From assembly GCA_022783865.1 (NCBI GenBank), contig JALFYY010000005.1:16284-80283 (forward strand): DNA of 64,000 nucleotides, written 5' to 3'. This document shows positions 54,431 through 64,000 of the stretch, one piece after another. The DNA is from Bacteroidales bacterium (GTDB lineage: Bacteria > Bacteroidota > Bacteroidia > Bacteroidales > Paludibacteraceae). Under the pieces are notes generated by a model, which did not search any database, was not told the DNA's origin, and saw only the letters and a list, made by a program, of their open reading frames with translations. The first letter of the stretch is position 1. Each line of letters begins with the position of its first letter. Position numbers and translations under genes: made by a program.

Positions 54431-55640
54431 AGAAAATGATGGCCAAGCTATAAAGCAGTGGCGAGAAGAAAGAATCGAACATCGATTGTATGCAGAAGCA
54501 ACCGATTATCAATAGCATATAAATCCTGTTCTCTTTGGGGTACATCGTGAGAGGAAAGAGGAAAATGCAGAATAGCAAACAAAGCCCCACTATACCGAAT
54601 TCTCCCCAAGCTTCAAGGAATGCGTTGTGAGGCTGTATTTTGTTTTGATTGCCGTTGTAAACGGTATTGATTCGGTTGCGATACCATCGTTGTAATTCGC
54701 CGTCTCCGACAATGGCTTTCTCAATTAGCAATTCTTTGGCATCGCATACGCCATGGCCTATCACTGGCTTTTCCATGATAATATCAATATTGGCATTCCA
54801 TATCATCCAACGGGGTTCGTGCTCTATTTTGCTGGCAGTGAAACGCTGGTGTTGTGCGATGATTCCGGTACACAGCACTGCATAACCTATGAGAATCGGT
54901 ACAAACCATTTCAAGCCTCGTTTGTAAGAATAAATCAGAATGAATGAAGCACCCAACATAAGTCCCGTAATAATGCCCACCCGTCCTTCGGTGAGGCAAA
55001 GCAGATAGAAAAACCAAAGACATGCCAAGACTACTAACACACGTATTGCACGACTGATTTTCTCCCTTGTGAGCAGATAAAAAGCAAAAATCAATGTGGT
55101 ATTAAGGTACAAGTTGTACATCATATGCGAATTAACCCATTGGATACGTGACTGCGTGAAGAGAAGCGACTGTTTCATGGGTGATTGCAAAAAGAAACAA
55201 CCATCGCAATGGTAAATGATATAAAGCGAAGTAACAACGGCACTCACAATCATCACATAGCAGATATGCTTGAGCTTTACATCCTTATTGAGCCCCATTA
55301 TTCCAATCATCCCACACAATACAAAAGGCAAACGTTCTTCCAATACAAAAGAGAACCTCGACGTATGAGTATGACTTCCGATATGCCAGATAAAGATGCA
55401 TAGATAATAGACTATCATAATGACATACAGCCATTTGTCTTTTGTCCATTTCCAACCGATCCAGCGCTTGTTCACTCCGTAATCAATAAAATACAGCACC
55501 CCGGCAACAATCATTGCCCAACGGGGAATCACACCCATACGGAACGGAAGCAATGCAACCAAGATCCAAAGCGAAAGGACCTGCAGATAAGAAATTATTT
55601 GGCGGAAATCAGTAAGATGGGTTGCCTGTATCAGTTTCAT
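54372..55640 (-). CDS. O-antigen ligase family protein
   Basis: Multi-TM; PHNAFLEAWGEFGIVGLCLLF; GHGVCDAKE. Confidence 0.87.
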   Translation of the reverse strand: MKLIQATHLTDFRQIISYLQVLSLWILVALLPFRMGVIPRWAMIVAGVLYFIDYGVNKRWIGWKWTKDKWLYVIMIVYYLCIFIWHIGSHTHTSRFSFVLEERLPFVLCGMIGIMGLNKDVKLKHICYVMIVSAVVTSLYIIYHCDGCFFLQSPMKQSLLFTQSRIQWVNSHMMYNLYLNTTLIFAFYLLTREKISRAIRVLVVLACLWFFYLLCLTEGRVGIITGLMLGASFILIYSYKRGLKWFVPILIGYAVLCTGIIAQHQRFTASKIEHEPRWMIWNANIDIIMEKPVIGHGVCDAKELLIEKAIVGDGELQRWYRNRINTVYNGNQNKIQPHNAFLEAWGEFGIVGLCLLFCIFLFPLTMYPKENRIYMLLIIGCFCIQSMFDSFFSPLLYSLAIIFFTSQSETLQANGSQTPDVV

Positions 55641-55721
55641 TACGTTGTCAATATTAAGGAGTGCAAAGGTACTACTAAATTTTGACAATACAAAGAAAAA
55701 CCGTACCTTTGCAATTGCTTT

Positions 55722-56612
55722 ATGTCAAAAAGAGTATCCATAGTACGTTTGAGTGTGGGACATTTCTTCTCGAAATGGCTTCTTTACCCTTTGTGCTACT
55801 ACCTGATTCGTTATCGCCGTAAGGTGGTTAGAGAGAATCTGCTGATGGCGTTTCCTGAAAAAAGCCCGAAGGAGATTTGCCGTATCGAAAAAGATTTCTA
55901 TCTTGCTTTTTCCGATATGATTGCAGAAATATTGACGGGGCGGCATTTCTCCGAAGAAGATATGCAACAGTTCTTTGTGCTGAACAATAGTGAGATAGCT
56001 GCCGAAAGTGCCAAGCATTACGGGGGTGCATTCGTCATGTTGGGACATTTTATGAACTGGGAATGGATGACCGGCTTTGCAACTCGGCTTGCTGCGTTAG
56101 ATGTAGATAGCGGTATTGTTTATAAGCGCTTGAGCAATAAGTTTTTCGATCATTTGATGCTCCGCTTGCGCGGACAAAATGGTGGACAAGTAATTGAGAT
56201 GAACCAATTGCTCCGTGTGATGGTAAAGCAAAAGAAACAATCGGATGCCCAACCTATGCTCTACGCCATGCTTTCCGACCAGCGTCCACGGCGTAGTGCC
56301 ACACAATATCAGACCGTTTTTCTTCACAGGAATGTCGGTTTTCTGACAGGTACAGAGCAATTGGCACAACGGTTTCGCTATCCCGTGTTCTACACCCGCT
56401 ACCGTTGTTTAGGACGTGGGCACTACGAGATGACTTTTGTACGACTCTACGACCCGGACACAGAACCGGATTTGCCTTTGGGTACGATAACGGAGCGTTA
56501 TGCCCGTTTGTTGGAAGAAGATATCCGGCAGTATCCATCTCAATGGCTTTGGTCGCACCGCCGTTTTGCAGGAAGCACACCTGTTGACAGCATATCCGCC
56601 GACAAACGATGA
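55722..56612 (+). CDS. Lysophospholipid/lipid A acyltransferase (LpxL/HtrB family)
   Basis: HFMNWEWMTGFA (HX4D/E-like), DQRPRRSATQYQTVFLHRNVGFLTGTEQLAQRF. Confidence 0.87.
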   Translation: MSKRVSIVRLSVGHFFSKWLLYPLCYYLIRYRRKVVRENLLMAFPEKSPKEICRIEKDFYLAFSDMIAEILTGRHFSEEDMQQFFVLNNSEIAAESAKHYGGAFVMLGHFMNWEWMTGFATRLAALDVDSGIVYKRLSNKFFDHLMLRLRGQNGGQVIEMNQLLRVMVKQKKQSDAQPMLYAMLSDQRPRRSATQYQTVFLHRNVGFLTGTEQLAQRFRYPVFYTRYRCLGRGHYEMTFVRLYDPDTEPDLPLGTITERYARLLEEDIRQYPSQWLWSHRRFAGSTPVDSISADKR

Positions 56613-57976
56613 GAACTTTCGCTGTCATATTGTTCATGACGCTGGCAACCTCACTCGGGGCTGTCACAATGGCGGATGCTGACACGCTCAGAGTACGGGC
56701 GGAGCGCGAATTGGAGGCGGGGAAGATGGACAGGGCGCACACGCTCTTTCTGCAGGCGGCGGATACCTACGGGCGTTTCCCCGATACCGAACGCCAGCAG
56801 TCACTCTGTCTGTATTACATTGCCATAGCTTATCACAATCAGCAGGATACAACCGGTTTGCTTGAGGTGTTGGGCAAGATGGAACAACTGTGCCGGAAGG
56901 TTCCCGACAATCCGTATGTGCAATACGATTACCACTCCGTTATGTCAAGTTGCTATGGAATCCGTTTCGAGCAAACGCAAGATACGCTCTGGCGCGACAG
57001 GATGATGCAGGAGAGCAAAGAGGCGGTACATTGGCAGGAACAACTTTCGTTCAGCGAAAGGCTGAAAGCGTTTATTAATCCGGTATGGATGTACTACAAT
57101 GTCGCCGTGCAATACGACCTCTACTATTCTGCCGACTATCGCGATTCAGTCCGCTTGTGGCTCGACAAGGCACGAAAAGCAAATAATTATCAAGGCAGAG
57201 ATACGGTGGACCGCCTCGAAAGTGATGTCTCCATCCGTGATTTGCAGGCATGGCTTTATTATTACGACGGAGAAACAACGCTTGCCCGGCAGGAGATGGA
57301 GCAGGTACTGCTCCTTATCGATACTTTGGACAGAATGCGTCCCAACTTGGTCCTTACCGAGAAGGGCGAAGCCTATAAATTCTTTGTCATGCTCTACGAA
57401 GAGCAACAACGCTACGATGAAGCACTTCACTACCAGAAACTCTTGGACGACAACAACCGCAAACGCTTTTCACTGGAGCAGAACCGTGCCCTCCACGAAG
57501 TTGAAGCCAGATACGAACGGGCTTTGCAGGAAGAGCGTATCAGCAAACTGCGCCACTCCGTTTTCTTCTTGATAGGTTTGTTTGTTCTGACATCCTTCGG
57601 TGTTTCACTTGTGCTGATTATCAAACGCTTGCGTAAGAAGAACAAAGAGCAGACGCAGTACGAGGAAGCCTTGGAGGCTGATTTGCAGATGCAGGCGTCA
57701 CACACTACTTTGCAGGCGGTGCACGAAATGCTGATGAACGATTTCCCCTCAGCAAAGGACCAGCTGTCGGCTGTTAATCTTGCATTGGCATCAGAGATTA
57801 TGGCGCAAAGCCTTTCGCCGCTTTCCATCGTTGATAAACGCTATCTGCTCTGTTTCTTGGCAGGATTGCGCCCGCAGGAGATTGCCGCTCTGTTCCATGT
57901 CGAACCGGCATCGGTATATACTGTCCGTTATCGTCTTCGCAAGAAGTTCCCTAAAGACTATTCCTTGCCGCTTTGA
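56609..57976 (+). CDS. Membrane-tethered TPR protein with C-terminal HTH
   Basis: Signal peptide, TPR-like helices, TM HSVFFLIGLFVLTSFGVSLVLII, coiled coil, HTH LRPQEIAALFHVEPASVYTVRYRLRKKF. Confidence 0.8.
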   Translation: MRTFAVILFMTLATSLGAVTMADADTLRVRAERELEAGKMDRAHTLFLQAADTYGRFPDTERQQSLCLYYIAIAYHNQQDTTGLLEVLGKMEQLCRKVPDNPYVQYDYHSVMSSCYGIRFEQTQDTLWRDRMMQESKEAVHWQEQLSFSERLKAFINPVWMYYNVAVQYDLYYSADYRDSVRLWLDKARKANNYQGRDTVDRLESDVSIRDLQAWLYYYDGETTLARQEMEQVLLLIDTLDRMRPNLVLTEKGEAYKFFVMLYEEQQRYDEALHYQKLLDDNNRKRFSLEQNRALHEVEARYERALQEERISKLRHSVFFLIGLFVLTSFGVSLVLIIKRLRKKNKEQTQYEEALEADLQMQASHTTLQAVHEMLMNDFPSAKDQLSAVNLALASEIMAQSLSPLSIVDKRYLLCFLAGLRPQEIAALFHVEPASVYTVRYRLRKKFPKDYSLPL

Positions 57977-58100
57977 CAGATTCCCGGCAATATATTTAAC
58001 ATGAGTTCGGCATCAGCCATATCTTGAAAATAAGTGCTGTCGGTGTGTGGGTATATCTCGCCTGCAACTTGATTTCATGTAACTTTCATCTCATGTGCAT

Positions 58101-58155
58101 TCCTTTAGGGATACTTTAGGGATACTTTAGGGATAGCGAAGAAATAGCGAAGCGT
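58101..58155 (-). repeat. 11-nt tandem array (5 units; reverse-complement unit TATCCCTAAAG)
   Basis: tcctttaggga tactttaggga tactttaggga tagcgaagaaa tagcgaagcgt. Confidence 0.85.
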
Positions 58156-58159
58156 TTTT

Positions 58160-59245
58160 TCAATATTGCAGTACGCAACTGATAGGGTAGTGGTCGGAGT
58201 AATCCACTTTGTCGATGCGGAAATCCGTAGGATAGAACTGCGGTGAACAGAGAATGTAATCGATGCGCACGCCCAATCCTTTTTTATATAAGGTGTGTCC
58301 TGTTTGCCATGAGGTGGATTCAAGGAAACTGTCTTTGAGTCCTTTGCTCAGGGTGCGATATACGTAGCTCACCGGTACATCGTTCATGTCGCCGCACACT
58401 ATTACCGGATAGGGTGATGCGCATATCTCTTGCCGGATATATTGCGCTTGGTCAGCACGATATCGGTAGGCGTCAATGAGCTTGTGACCGATGGTATTAG
58501 CCGTTTGTTTGAGCTCTGTTGATAACTCTTCCGTACCGGAAACCGAGAGTGAAAGGTCTTGTTGCGTGAGGCGGTTCGATTGCAGATGGTTGTTGAACAG
58601 ACGGAAAGTGTCGGTTCCGACTACCACATCGCATCGGTCGGAGATGTTCGTCTGCGATTCGTAATGAAGCGTCTGTTTGTTGAGGAGCGGATATTTCGAA
58701 AACACTGCCAAACCGTATTGCCGTTTTTTCTTGTAAATCTTGTAATCGATATACGAATACGGATAGTGGGTAAGATATTGTTTTACTTCCGGTAAGGTAA
58801 TGAATTGCGGATTCTTGTTGGTCTCGAACTCTTGCAGACAAACGATGTCGGCATCCTGTTCCTGAATATATTGCAGCACCTTGTTCTTCCCGGGCTTTTG
58901 GCAATAGTCAAGCCGTTGCGTGTTATACGAAACTATGCGCAATTGTTTTCCGGTGCCTGTCGCTTCTTTCCTGCTGAAACCAATAGTATGACTGATGGGG
59001 ATCCACGAGAGCAACAGGGCGGTCAGAGAAATCAACGTCCTGCTTTTCCGTTCGGTGAAGAGCCAGAGCAAGGCACAGATGATGTTACATGCCACTATCC
59101 ATTCGTAACCGATACCGAAGAGCGATGGTAAAGAGAGCAATGTGGGTCGGATAAACTGCCCAAGGTTTGCCAATAGCAGGCATATAACCGCAGCTATGTT
59201 GATAATCAGGAGTAGTAGGCGCAATATGTGCCGTGTCAGTTTCAT
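58160..59245 (-). CDS. Endonuclease/exonuclease/phosphatase family membrane protein
   Basis: N-terminal TMs; VSYNTQRLDY, CLQEFE, CGDMNDVPVSY, SDHYPISCVL. Confidence 0.9.
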   Translation of the reverse strand: MKLTRHILRLLLLIINIAAVICLLLANLGQFIRPTLLSLPSLFGIGYEWIVACNIICALLWLFTERKSRTLISLTALLLSWIPISHTIGFSRKEATGTGKQLRIVSYNTQRLDYCQKPGKNKVLQYIQEQDADIVCLQEFETNKNPQFITLPEVKQYLTHYPYSYIDYKIYKKKRQYGLAVFSKYPLLNKQTLHYESQTNISDRCDVVVGTDTFRLFNNHLQSNRLTQQDLSLSVSGTEELSTELKQTANTIGHKLIDAYRYRADQAQYIRQEICASPYPVIVCGDMNDVPVSYVYRTLSKGLKDSFLESTSWQTGHTLYKKGLGVRIDYILCSPQFYPTDFRIDKVDYSDHYPISCVLQY

Positions 59246-60132
59246 TGTTGCTCAAAGAGTTTGCGCTTTTCTTCTGCTGTCAGACTGTCGTAACCCGACA
59301 ACTTGATTTTATCTAATATGCGGTCAATCTCTTTCTTGATTTCTGCTTCTTTCCGGCTCTTTTCTTCTTGGGTATGTTCGTCGCGAACAGGCTCTTGATA
59401 GTGATAGTCGGAGTAATGCGGCTTTTTTTCTTCGCGTTGCTTCCGTTTCCTTTGCTGCCACCATTGCTGCAATCTCGACGTCTCGCCGTTTGACTCCGAC
59501 GACATGCTGCTTACACCTTTGTGCTTCCACCACAGAATCAGACCCAAACCGAAAATCATACCTCCCAAATGGGCGAAGTGGGCGATGTTGTCTGCACTGG
59601 CAATGCCTTCAAACAATTCTACTACGGCATAGATGATGACCAATATACGGGCACGGATGGGTATCGGAAGCGGGAAGATGAAGATACGTACATCGGGGAA
59701 GAGCCAGCCGAAAGCCAACAGAATGCTGAACACGGCACCGCTGGCACCTATCACTACTGCTGCCGCAGGCACTGTGCCGTACATAAAGAACCATACCAGT
59801 TCCTGAATCAATCCTGCCCCTACGCCTGTTATCAGGTAATAGGTCAGATACCGTTTGCTGCCCCAGCGTTGCTCCAACGGTGCACCGAACATCCATACGG
59901 CAAACATATTGAAGAATATGTGACTGAAATTGGCGTGCATGAACATATAGGTGAACGGCTGCCAGATACTGAAGCCGTTGAATATATAGTGCAATCCCAA
60001 GATGTTGCTCAGGTGAATGCCTGCAGTACGTTCCAATGTGGCATCCGTCAACCACACGACGAGGTTGATAAGAAGGAGATTTTTTGTGACAGGAGGAATA
60101 CCCGGCAAAAAGGGATTGCGTTCTGTTGTCAT
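59242..60132 (-). CDS. Rhomboid family intramembrane serine protease
   Basis: HANFSHIFFNMFAVWMFG, GASGAVF (GxSG), AHFAHLGGMIFG. Confidence 0.93.
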   Translation of the reverse strand: MTTERNPFLPGIPPVTKNLLLINLVVWLTDATLERTAGIHLSNILGLHYIFNGFSIWQPFTYMFMHANFSHIFFNMFAVWMFGAPLEQRWGSKRYLTYYLITGVGAGLIQELVWFFMYGTVPAAAVVIGASGAVFSILLAFGWLFPDVRIFIFPLPIPIRARILVIIYAVVELFEGIASADNIAHFAHLGGMIFGLGLILWWKHKGVSSMSSESNGETSRLQQWWQQRKRKQREEKKPHYSDYHYQEPVRDEHTQEEKSRKEAEIKKEIDRILDKIKLSGYDSLTAEEKRKLFEQQ

Positions 60133-60388
60133 ATCTGTTGTTTGCTTTAGGTGTGTTTTACTTGTTCTTGTGAAAAGTCCTTGTTTATTCTTACACAAAA
60201 GTACTGTTTTCTATCCAAATACCTCCACAAAAACCGTGCAATAAATGTTTTTCTGCATATTATTGCAGAAAAATGCATTTTTATACCCTTAACTCTTGCA
60301 TATTTGAAAAATGATAAGTATATTTGCAGCGATTAAGTTATCCGATAACTTTAATCGAATATTAAACGTTTAATAATTTCTTATTACT

Positions 60389-60658
60389 ATGAACAAAGTT
60401 GAATTAGTTGCTGCTGTTGCAGCAGAAGCAGGTTTGACAAAAGTCGTTGCTCAAGCAGCTGTCGAAGCTACTGTTAATGCCATCAAAGACGCATTGGCAA
60501 AAGGTGAAAATGTACAACTCGTAGGTTTCGGTACATTTGCTGTTACCGAGCGTGCAGAGCGTAACGGTGTAAATCCTGCTACCGGAAAGGCTATCAAAAT
60601 TGCTGCTAAGAAAGTTGTTAAGTTCAAAGCAGGTAAAGCTTTGGCTGAGACTCTTTAA
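60389..60658 (+). CDS. HU family DNA-binding protein
   Basis: 89 aa; GFGTFAVTERAERNGVNPATGKAIKIAAKKVVKFKAGKAL. Confidence 0.95.
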   Translation: MNKVELVAAVAAEAGLTKVVAQAAVEATVNAIKDALAKGENVQLVGFGTFAVTERAERNGVNPATGKAIKIAAKKVVKFKAGKALAETL

Positions 60659-60680
60659 CAATAGAGAATCCCTTTTCTTG

Positions 60681-60713
60681 GAGCCGACTACTGCGTAGCC
60701 GGTTCTTTTTTTT
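60681..60713 (+). terminator. Terminator after HU gene
   Basis: gagccgactac-tgc-gtagccggttc followed by T8. Confidence 0.85.
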
Positions 60714-60818
60714 ATCCTCGGGTATTGTTATATCGGTTTTTCTTTGTACCTTTGTCACGCATAGCAGACAGGTCTGCTTTACGAAAAGAGAATATTTACC
60801 AATAAATCAAATTACACT

Positions 60819-61196
60819 ATGGCTAACATTCCATCTAATCTTCATTACACCAACGAACACGAATGGATTCGTGTGGAGGGTGATACCGCTTATGTAGGTA
60901 TTACTGATTTTGCGCAATCCGAGTTGGGAGAAATTGTTTTTGTTGATATTGATACGGTAGGTGAGCACCTGCAACAAGGCGAAGTATTCGGTTCTGTTGA
61001 AGCGGTAAAGACCGTTTCCGACCTCAATATGCCAGTATCGGGTGAGGTGCTCGAAATCAATGAGACGCTCAACGACCAACCCGAATTGGTCAATACCGAT
61101 CCTTATGGCGAAGGTTGGATGATTAAAATATCGGTTGACGACGCTGCAGAACTCGCATCGCTCTTGGATGCTGCCGCTTACGAAGCAATCATCTGA
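60819..61196 (+). CDS. gcvH: Glycine cleavage system H protein
   Basis: [48 protein letters not shown]. Confidence 0.95.
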   Translation: MANIPSNLHYTNEHEWIRVEGDTAYVGITDFAQSELGEIVFVDIDTVGEHLQQGEVFGSVEAVKTVSDLNMPVSGEVLEINETLNDQPELVNTDPYGEGWMIKISVDDAAELASLLDAAAYEAII

Positions 61197-61220
61197 TTGC
61201 TGCCGGATCGATATATCACA

Positions 61221-61262
61221 GAACCGGCTATCCTTTCCGAAGAGAGGATAGCCGGTTTCTTG
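61221..61262 (+). terminator. Terminator after gcvH
   Basis: gaaccggctatcct ... aggatagccggtttc. Confidence 0.8.
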
Positions 61263-61305
61263 TTGCTCAGGTGTTCCGCTGGGGAACGATTCTGTTGCCG
61301 GCAAA

Positions 61306-62508
61306 TTATTTGCCTTGTGTCAGTGCTTCTGTATCGGAAGCAATCATATATTCCTCATCGGTAGGAATGACGCATACTTTCACTTTGCTCTCCGGTGTAG
61401 AAAGCAAGGCTTCTTTGCCGCGGGTTTGTGCATTGAGCGCCTCATCGAATGTGATACCCAAATAACTCAGTCCTTTGATGATTTCGCCACGGATATAAGC
61501 ATCGTTCTCGCCGATTCCGCCGGTAAAGACAATAGTATCCACACCGTTCATGGCAGCCACATAAGCACCGATGTATTTGATTACGCGATAGATAAACATC
61601 TTGCGGGCAAGGTATGCACGATGATTGCCTGCTTTAACGGCAGCATCAATATCGCGTGCGTCGGAGCTGACGCCAGAAACACCTAACAAGCCCGATTTCT
61701 TGTTGACAAGGTTGGAAAACTCAGCTGTATTCAAGCCCTCTTTGTCCATAATGTACATGGCAGCACCGAGGTCCAAATCGCCTGCACGTGTGCCCATCAC
61801 GAGCCCTTCTACCGGTGTCAATCCCATACTGGTATCGACGGATTGTCCGTTCAGTACGGCAGTGATACTGCCACCGTTACCGATGTGTGCCGTAATCACT
61901 TTCTGCTGTTTGGGGTCTGTACCCAGGAACTCGCAAACACGGGCGGAAACATAGCGGTGGGAAGTACCGTGGAAACCATAGCGGCGGATGGCATATTTCT
62001 CGTAGAGTTCATACGGGATAGCATACATATAAGCGTGTTCCGGCATTGTCTGATGGAAAGCCGTGTCGAACACAGCCACTTGCGGAACTTGAGGCAATAT
62101 TGTGCTGATAGCGTCGATACCTTTCAAGTTGGCAGGGTTGTGCAAAGGAGCCAGGTCGGAGCACTCTACAATGCTCTGACGCACTTCGGGAGTAATCAAT
62201 ACCGATTGGTTGAATCGTTCTCCGCCATGCACTACACGGTGACCCACAGCGTCAATCTCTTCCAAACGCTTGATACAGCCAATCTTCTCATCTGTGAGAG
62301 TGGAAAGAATCAGTTCGATACCGACAGTGTGTTCGGGCATTTCTCGGTTGATTTGCACTTTTTCTCCGTTGGGCAACTTTACCAAAAGGAATGAGTCGGG
62401 CAGACCTATTTTTTCTACACCGCCTTGTGCGATTACTTCTTTGTTCTCCATCTCGAAGAGTTTGTATTTGATGGAGGAACTTCCGCAGTTTAATACAAGT
62501 ATTTTCAT
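61306..62508 (-). CDS. ackA: Acetate kinase
   Basis: MKILVLNCGSSSIKYKLFEM, VAVFDTAFHQTMP, HGTSHRYVS. Confidence 0.96.
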   Translation of the reverse strand: MKILVLNCGSSSIKYKLFEMENKEVIAQGGVEKIGLPDSFLLVKLPNGEKVQINREMPEHTVGIELILSTLTDEKIGCIKRLEEIDAVGHRVVHGGERFNQSVLITPEVRQSIVECSDLAPLHNPANLKGIDAISTILPQVPQVAVFDTAFHQTMPEHAYMYAIPYELYEKYAIRRYGFHGTSHRYVSARVCEFLGTDPKQQKVITAHIGNGGSITAVLNGQSVDTSMGLTPVEGLVMGTRAGDLDLGAAMYIMDKEGLNTAEFSNLVNKKSGLLGVSGVSSDARDIDAAVKAGNHRAYLARKMFIYRVIKYIGAYVAAMNGVDTIVFTGGIGENDAYIRGEIIKGLSYLGITFDEALNAQTRGKEALLSTPESKVKVCVIPTDEEYMIASDTEALTQGK

Positions 62509-62537
62509 AATGATTATAATGAAACTATGGTAAGTAC

Positions 62538-63542
62538 TTATGCTTTAGCCATTGCCTGGTTGGCTGTGATGATAACCATTTGCACGATATCGTCGGTTTT
62601 GCAACCGCGGCTCAAATCGTTTACCGGAGCGGCAATGCCTTGGAGAATAGGACCAATGGCATTAGCACCCGAGAAACGCTCAACCAATTTGTAACCGATA
62701 TTGCCTGCTTGCAAATCGGGGAATACCAATACGTTGGCTTTGCCGGCTACTGTGCTTTCCGGTGCTTTCAGTTTGCCAACTGACTCAATAAGTGCCGCAT
62801 CCGCCTGGAGTTCACCATCCAACATAAGGTCGGGAGCCAACTCTTTGGCAATGCGGGTTGCTTCTGTCACTTTGTCGATGAGTTCGTGCTTTGCACTGCC
62901 TTTCGTGGAGAACGAAAGCATAGCTACACGCGGTTCGATACCAGCCAAGGTGCGAGCCGTTTCTGCTGTAGATACGGCTATTTGTGCCAACTCTTGTGCA
63001 TTGGGACATGGGTTGACAGCGCAGTCTGCAAATACCAAGAAACCGTTTTCGCCCAATTGTGCAGCAGGAGTGAACATCAGGAAAGCGCCGGATACGATTC
63101 CCACACCGGGTTTGGTCTTCAAGATTTGGAAAGCGGGACGGATAGTATCGGCTGTTGTACCGCGTGCACCGGCAATTTCGCCGTCAGCGTCGCCGTTCTT
63201 TATCATCAGGCAACCCAAATACAGAGGGTCTTTGGCTTTTTTGCGTGCTTCTTCGATAGTCATCCCTTTGGCTTTGCGCAATTCGAAGAGCAGATTGGCA
63301 TATACTTCGGTAGCCGCATCGTCAGCAGGGTCGAACAGGGTGGCTTCTTCGATGTGGGTGTAACCTTGCTCTGCAGCCATCTGACGGATGGTGGCAGGAT
63401 TGCCGATAAGTGTAAGTTTGGCTACTTTGTCACGGAGCAGGATTTCTGCTGCGGCTAATGTACGAGGCTCATCGCCTTCAGGAAGAACGATGCGTTGCGG
63501 GTTGGCTATTGCCCGTTGGCGCATTTGTTGTAGAATATCCAT
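62538..63542 (-). CDS. pta: Phosphate acetyltransferase
   Basis: MDILQQMRQRAIANPQRIVLPEGDEPRTL; KANVLVFPDLQAGNIGYKLVERFSGANAIGPILQG. Confidence 0.95.
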   Translation of the reverse strand: MDILQQMRQRAIANPQRIVLPEGDEPRTLAAAEILLRDKVAKLTLIGNPATIRQMAAEQGYTHIEEATLFDPADDAATEVYANLLFELRKAKGMTIEEARKKAKDPLYLGCLMIKNGDADGEIAGARGTTADTIRPAFQILKTKPGVGIVSGAFLMFTPAAQLGENGFLVFADCAVNPCPNAQELAQIAVSTAETARTLAGIEPRVAMLSFSTKGSAKHELIDKVTEATRIAKELAPDLMLDGELQADAALIESVGKLKAPESTVAGKANVLVFPDLQAGNIGYKLVERFSGANAIGPILQGIAAPVNDLSRGCKTDDIVQMVIITANQAMAKA

Positions 63543-64000
63543 ATTATATTGATTATTTTAGGTTATACGCGGTATTTTGGTTCCCGTTGCTATGGCAACG
63601 CCATAATCGGTGCAAAGTTAGTGTATTTTTGGGTGACAGGCAAGTTTCAACTGCCGCAATATGTGGTAATTTTTGACGAAAAAACATTCTCCGCTTTTAT
63701 TTGTGCTGTTCTGACGGACAATTTCGTATCAGTATTTGTCTGTTTCGCATCAGCACTGCGTCCGCTCTCTGTTAGATATCTATTCTAATGATATTTCGGC
63801 GAACAAGTTGTACGATTGTGAAATTGTACAGATGTCAGATAATGCAATTGTCTAAGGTTAAACGAAATTTCCATTAGTAAATGCAACTTTAATGAAAGCT
63901 GTAGGATGTGAAGAAGCGAATGATTTTATTCAGCGAAAGAGAGAGCAAAAAAAGTGCTCATCTCCTTCGGCTGAAACGGAAAATTTGCTATCTTTGCACC

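Noticed and set aside
63585-63600. cgttgc-tatg-gcaacg small hairpin upstream of pta
   Set aside because: Only 6-bp stem; too weak to call a regulatory element.

Overview
A 64 kb chromosomal window with Bacteroidales-type features: TAnnTTTG -7 promoters, a hybrid two-component system (HTCS), DUF4827, RecO/LpxB/FtsH/M16, reverse rubrerythrin, and GcvH. Most of it is core housekeeping sequence: recO, a CoA-transferase, rpsT, tRNA-Glu, rpoD, degQ, recX, prmC, ribD, cysS, nagB, glgB, lpxB, ftsH, rsfS, surE, glmM, rmlA, gyrB, HU, gcvH, ackA and pta. There is also a small surface-glycan cluster: a GH16-like protein, GT4, a Stealth phosphotransferase, an O-antigen ligase and an LpxL-like acyltransferase. 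I saw no rRNA, CRISPR array, transposase or prophage. The most unusual signal is intergenic. (i) An exactly 80-bp element occurs three times with a 10-20-20-20-10 layout: a central palindrome (ATTCCCAAAAGTTTGGGAAT) flanked at exactly 20 nt on each side by outward-facing TAnnTTTG boxes. (ii) Helically phased short tandem arrays (11-nt, also 8-, 10- and 12-nt periods) occur at a dozen or more intergenic loci, with related units in both orientations. (iii) The 8-nt arrays, 11-nt arrays and 80-bp elements sit together, in the same relative order, at two loci about 23 kb apart in opposite orientations (about 4.19-4.64 kb and 27.30-27.65 kb). Several genes look decayed or chimeric: the HTCS C-terminus, an alpha/beta-hydrolase joined to an apparent outer-membrane protein tail, a NUDIX/ferredoxin fragment junction, and a possible C10-protease remnant.
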